Positions 61,225-64,000 of a DNA stretch of 64,000 bases are shown piece after piece. The first letter of the stretch is position 1, and every line of letters starts with the position of its first letter. The stretch is from positions 4,340,001-4,404,000 of the forward strand of contig NC_134297.1 of the NCBI RefSeq assembly GCF_949628215.1, in the 5' to 3' direction. The notes below the pieces were generated by a model. It saw nothing but the letters and a program-made list of their open reading frames with translations. It was not told the origin of the DNA and did no database searches. Position numbers and translations under genes: made by a program. Source of the stretch: Phalacrocorax aristotelis. Lineage: Eukaryota > Chordata > Aves > Suliformes > Phalacrocoracidae.

Positions 61225-61422
61225 TTAGTCCACCTCCTCGATGGTTGGTCCAGAAGAAGCTCCGCCAGACGGAGGAGCTCCACCACCAGGGAATCCACCA
61301 GGCATCCCTCCGGGCATCCCGCCAGGCATGCCTCCCGCACTCTGGTACAGCTTGGTGATGATGGGGTTGCACACCTTCTCCAGCTCCTTCTGCTGGTGCT
61401 CAAACTCCTCCTTCTCAGCCGT
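61225..61422 (-). CDS. HSPA8: HSPA8 last exon
   Basis: 198 nt including stop TAA 61227-61225. It encodes [20 protein letters not shown], three MPGG units plus FPGG, and the terminal PTIEEVD. Confidence 0.99.
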   Translation of the reverse strand, partial: TAEKEEFEHQQKELEKVCNPIITKLYQSAGGMPGGMPGGMPGGFPGGGAPPSGGASSGPTIEEVD

Positions 61423-64000
61423 CTGAAAAAGGGCAACAGCTCAGTACCCACTGCTCCCACTAAGCGAGCGCAACACAGTTCACTGGCACTATGTGGCTTA
61501 TGTATTCCAGAGCCTGGGCTTGGTTTTAGGCTGTCTTCAGCCCCAAGTCAGACTTGCACTGGGTTAGACACAAGAGCATTTGTTTGGTAGGTTGGTTTTG
61601 TTGGAACTAGACCAATTTACAACTCCCTTAATCACTCCTAAAGCTTACAGTGCTCCCAGAGCAAGAGGACCTTGCTAAGGTTAGAGAGGATCGTACTTGC
61701 AAGCTAGCCAGTCTCAATTAAGAGGAACTGAAAGCCATACACTTGCAAGCTGTGGTCGCTCAGACATCCAAGGAAGGTACTTGGACCAACACGAGTCTTT
61801 CGACTTCTGGTGGAAACTACGAATGGCTTTGGAATCACTTTCATCACAGCAACCAGTAGTTCTCCTCCATCCTCTTGAGCTTTCTTTGTAGCTCAGAGAC
61901 TAGAAGTAACACTGACCAAACACGGAATGTGACATACCTGATTCTTGTCCAGCCAGTTGATGATTTCATTGCATTTGTCCAGGATTTTCTGCTTGTCTTC
62001 ATCTGAGATCTTGCCCTGGAGCTTCTCATCTTCAACTGTAGCTTTCATGTTGAATGCGTAAGACTCCAGGGAGTTCTTAGAGGATACTTTATCACGCTGC
62101 TTCTCATCTTCTGCTTTGTATTTCTCAGCTTCCTGAACCATCCGCTCAATGTCTTCCTTGCTCAGCCGGCCTGCAGAACACAGATTTCGCATCAGTTCTC
62201 ATTATCATCCACTGAAGTTACTGACAGTCCCCACACACTACAAAATCAACACTTTGGGCAGGCAGGCCCATGACTACCAGATGCCTGCATCTTCAGCCAC
62301 ACCACGGGCCTTCTTAGAAGCTCACGGATTACTGCACTAAAACAAAGGCCCACTGCACACACTTTATAGCCAAGTGTCGATCACAACAAAGCAGAGCCTG
62401 GCAAGCCAAACTAAGCAGGTAACCACTGTTCCACCCTCAGAAACGTGCAATCCTTACCCTTGTCATTTGTGATCGTGATCTTGTTCTCCTTGCCCGTGCT
62501 CTTATCCACAGCAGACACGTTCAGGATGCCGTTGGCATCGATATCGAAGGTTACTTCGATCTGAGGTACGCCTCTGGGAGCAGGGGGAATACCAGTCAGC
62601 TCAAACTTGCCAAGCAAGTTGTTGTCCTTAGTCATAGCACGCTCTCCTTCATAAACCTAGTAAAAAGAGCCAGCAAGTTAAGTCAAATTTGACCACACAC
62701 TAATAAATCATAACAAGTTGTTATCCTGAAGTGACATGGTCGCTCAGACATCCAAGGAAGGTACTTGGACCAACACAAGTCTTTCGACTTCTGGTGGAAA
62801 CTACGAATGGCTTTGGAATCACTTTCATCACAGCAACCACCTATTTATTAGCACCCCTTACCAACAGCATGGGCAAGGCCTCTGGCCTAAGAAACTCCAA
62901 GTATCAATCACTGAAGCGCTGGGCAGGGCCTTACGGTTATTGAGCACATCAGTTTCCCCCAGCGCCGCTCGCCTACCTGGATCAGCACGCCAGGCTGGTT
63001 GTCTGAGTAAGTAGTGAACGTCTGCGTCTGCTTGGTGGGGATGGTGGTGTTCCGCTTGATCAGCACTGTCATGACACCTCCAGCCGTCTCAATACCAAGG
63101 GACAGGGGAGTCACATCCAGCAGCAGCAGATCCTGTACGTTCTCAGACTTGTCTCCAGAGAGAATAGCAGCCTGAACAGCTGGGGAAGAGAAAAACCATT
63201 AGGAGGCCTGCAACAGATACACAGTTAAGATGCACACCAGTTAAGCCCATGCCTCGCTCAGACATCCAAGGAAGGTTTTGGCCATCACTAGTAGACTTCT
63301 GGTGGAAACTACGAATGGCTTTGGAATCTGATTCATCATTGCAAGTCAGGGTAAGCTCCTCACTGCTTGAGTAGCCTTACCGATTCAGGTGGGAGACCTA
63401 GGGCCTACACCAATAATGCTGAGACTCCAGCTCAGTCAGGCAGCACCCAGTTCCCTAACATCACCGCCCAGCAGTTTTAGCAGAGTTTTGTGTGAATTTT
63501 TATCATTACCTGCACCATAAGCCACAGCTTCATCAGGGTTGATGCTCTTGTTCAGCTCTTTGCCATTGAAGAAGTCCTGCAGCAGCTTCTGAATCTTTGG
63601 GATACGAGTCGACCCACCAACCAGCACAATGTCATGGATCTGCGATTTGTCGAGCTTGGCATCCCGCAGGGCCTTTTCCACAGGATCCAGGGTGCCGCGG
63701 AACAGGTCGGCGTTCAGCTCTTCAAAACGAGCTCTGGTAATGGACGTGTAGAAGTCAATACCCTCATAGAGAGAGTCAATTTCAATACTGGCCTGCGTGC
63801 TAGATGACAGAGTACGCTTTGCACGCTCGCATGCGGTGCGGAGGCGACGGACTGCTCTCTTGTTCTCAGTGATGTCTTTCTTGTGCTTGCGCTTGAATTC
63901 AGCGATGAAGTGGTTGACCATGCGGTTGTCGAAGTCTTCTCCACCCAAGTGAGTGTCACCTGCAGTGGATTTCACCTCAAAGATGCCATCTTCAATAGTC
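61225..64000 (-). CDS. HSPA8: HSPA8 (HSC70), C-terminal two-thirds, runs off the window (gene-level entry)
   Basis: HSPA8 is the constitutive cytosolic/nuclear HSP70 chaperone, an ATPase that binds exposed hydrophobic peptides. It acts in folding, clathrin uncoating and chaperone-mediated autophagy. Five minus-strand exons are visible: 64000-63510 (partial), 63179-62977, 62656-62458, 62170-61938 and 61422-61225. Together they encode about 440 residues from roughly residue 211. The frame shows the actin-like ATPase motifs [14 protein letters not shown] and [13 protein letters not shown], the linker DLLLLDV, and the substrate-binding beta sandwich ([20 protein letters not shown]). A helical lid ([20 protein letters not shown]) and a GGMP-rich tail follow. 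The end is EEVD, the TPR-co-chaperone ligand. Compared with remembered human (two MPGG units before FPGG) there are three here. Introns 5, 6 and 8 hold U14 snoRNA genes, as in mammals. Confidence 0.99.
61754..61854 (-). ncRNA. SNORD14: SNORD14 (U14) box C/D snoRNA, HSPA8 intron 8 copy
   Basis: C box GTGATGA (61841-61847), D box CTGA (61760-61763), the same 7-bp terminal stem as the intron 6 copy and both 18S-complementary blocks. By eye it differs from the intron 6 copy at about one base in 101. Confidence 0.96.
61938..62170 (-). CDS. HSPA8: HSPA8 exon 8
   Basis: 233 nt, phase 1 to phase 0, encoding the helical lid from [20 protein letters not shown] to INWLDKNQ. Confidence 0.99.
62458..62656 (-). 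CDS. HSPA8: HSPA8 exon 7
   Basis: 199 nt, phase 0 to phase 1, encoding [20 protein letters not shown] through [19 protein letters not shown], the substrate-binding beta domain. The intron after it (62171-62457) carries no snoRNA, as in mammals. Confidence 0.99.
62738..62838 (-). ncRNA. SNORD14: SNORD14 (U14) box C/D snoRNA, HSPA8 intron 6 copy
   Basis: C box GTGATGA (62825-62831), D box CTGA (62744-62747) and a 7-bp terminal stem (GGTTGCT with AGCGACC). Both 18S-complementary blocks are intact. U14 directs 2'-O-methylation of 18S rRNA and is needed for early pre-rRNA cleavage; it is released from the debranched host intron. Confidence 0.96.
62977..63179 (-). CDS. HSPA8: HSPA8 exon 6
   Basis: 203 nt, phase 1 to phase 0, encoding [19 protein letters not shown], the interdomain linker and the start of the substrate-binding domain up to QPGVLIQ. 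Confidence 0.99.
63253..63345 (-). ncRNA. SNORD14: SNORD14 (U14) box C/D snoRNA, HSPA8 intron 5 copy
   Basis: On the minus strand it has a C box ATGATGA (plus-strand 63333-63339), a D box CTGA (63258-63261) and a 5-bp terminal stem (CTTGC with GCGAG). Both rRNA-complementary blocks are present: ACATCCAAGGAAGG on the plus strand is identical to 18S rRNA around the U14 methylation target, and GAAACTACGAATGGCT closely matches the 18S region bound by domain A. This copy is shorter (93 nt) and differs in the middle from the other two. Confidence 0.94.
63510..64000 (-). CDS. HSPA8: HSPA8 exon 5 (partial)
   Basis: 491 nt of the ATPase-domain exon, cut by the window edge in the codon before [10 protein letters not shown]. 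It ends at donor GTAATG in phase 1 after VAYGA. It contains [17 protein letters not shown] and [16 protein letters not shown]. Confidence 0.99.

Noticed and set aside
61021-61590. 189-codon plus-strand frame over the HSPA8 last exon
   Set aside because: Antisense shadow of HSPA8.
62171-62457. HSPA8 intron 7 examined for a fourth U14 copy
   Set aside because: No C/D boxes with 18S-complementary blocks were found, in agreement with the mammalian arrangement (introns 5, 6 and 8 only).

Overview
The window is vertebrate nuclear DNA, most likely from a bird. It carries four spliced genes in the order CRTAM(+), JHY/C11orf63(+), BSX(-), HSPA8(-), which is the gene order of human 11q24.1. The repeats are CR1 LINE pieces and one avian ERVL-type solo LTR, introns are short, and the genes sit in sharply bounded CpG islands. 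All exon boundaries below were read from reading frame, splice consensus and remembered family sequence; no alignment or transcript data were available.

Layout. 1-3638 holds the 3' half of CRTAM (stalk, transmembrane and cytoplasmic exons), followed by a possible 3' end near 4640 that includes a CR1 tail. 4780-5260 is a CpG island with the predicted first exon of JHY. JHY exons then run to 24130 and all nine join in one frame (802 codons before the stop). 24475-32675 is non-coding. 32676-34809 is the complete three-exon homeobox gene BSX on the minus strand, inside a large CpG island (about 32880-35280). 35300-60944 is a long stretch with no recognisable gene. It contains several AT-rich, repeat-free blocks dense in homeodomain-type TAATTA sites that look like conserved enhancers, an ancient CR1 relic near 40.7 kb, and a CR1 with an LTR inserted at 58946-60190. 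60965-64000 is the 3' part of HSPA8 (exon 5 to the last exon), with three U14/SNORD14 box C/D snoRNA genes in introns 5, 6 and 8.

Functions. The four genes form no operon or pathway: an immune adhesion receptor (CRTAM), a cilium/ependyma factor (JHY), a hypothalamic/pineal transcription factor (BSX) and the constitutive HSP70 chaperone (HSPA8). The one tight functional nesting is HSPA8 with U14: a growth-related host transcript carries snoRNAs for 18S rRNA maturation. I saw no bacterial, CRISPR or clearly new gene system. The most interesting unexplained signals are the TAATTA cluster at 47718-47818, the other enhancer-like blocks around BSX, the splice-site choices in JHY, and the near identity of two of the three U14 copies.
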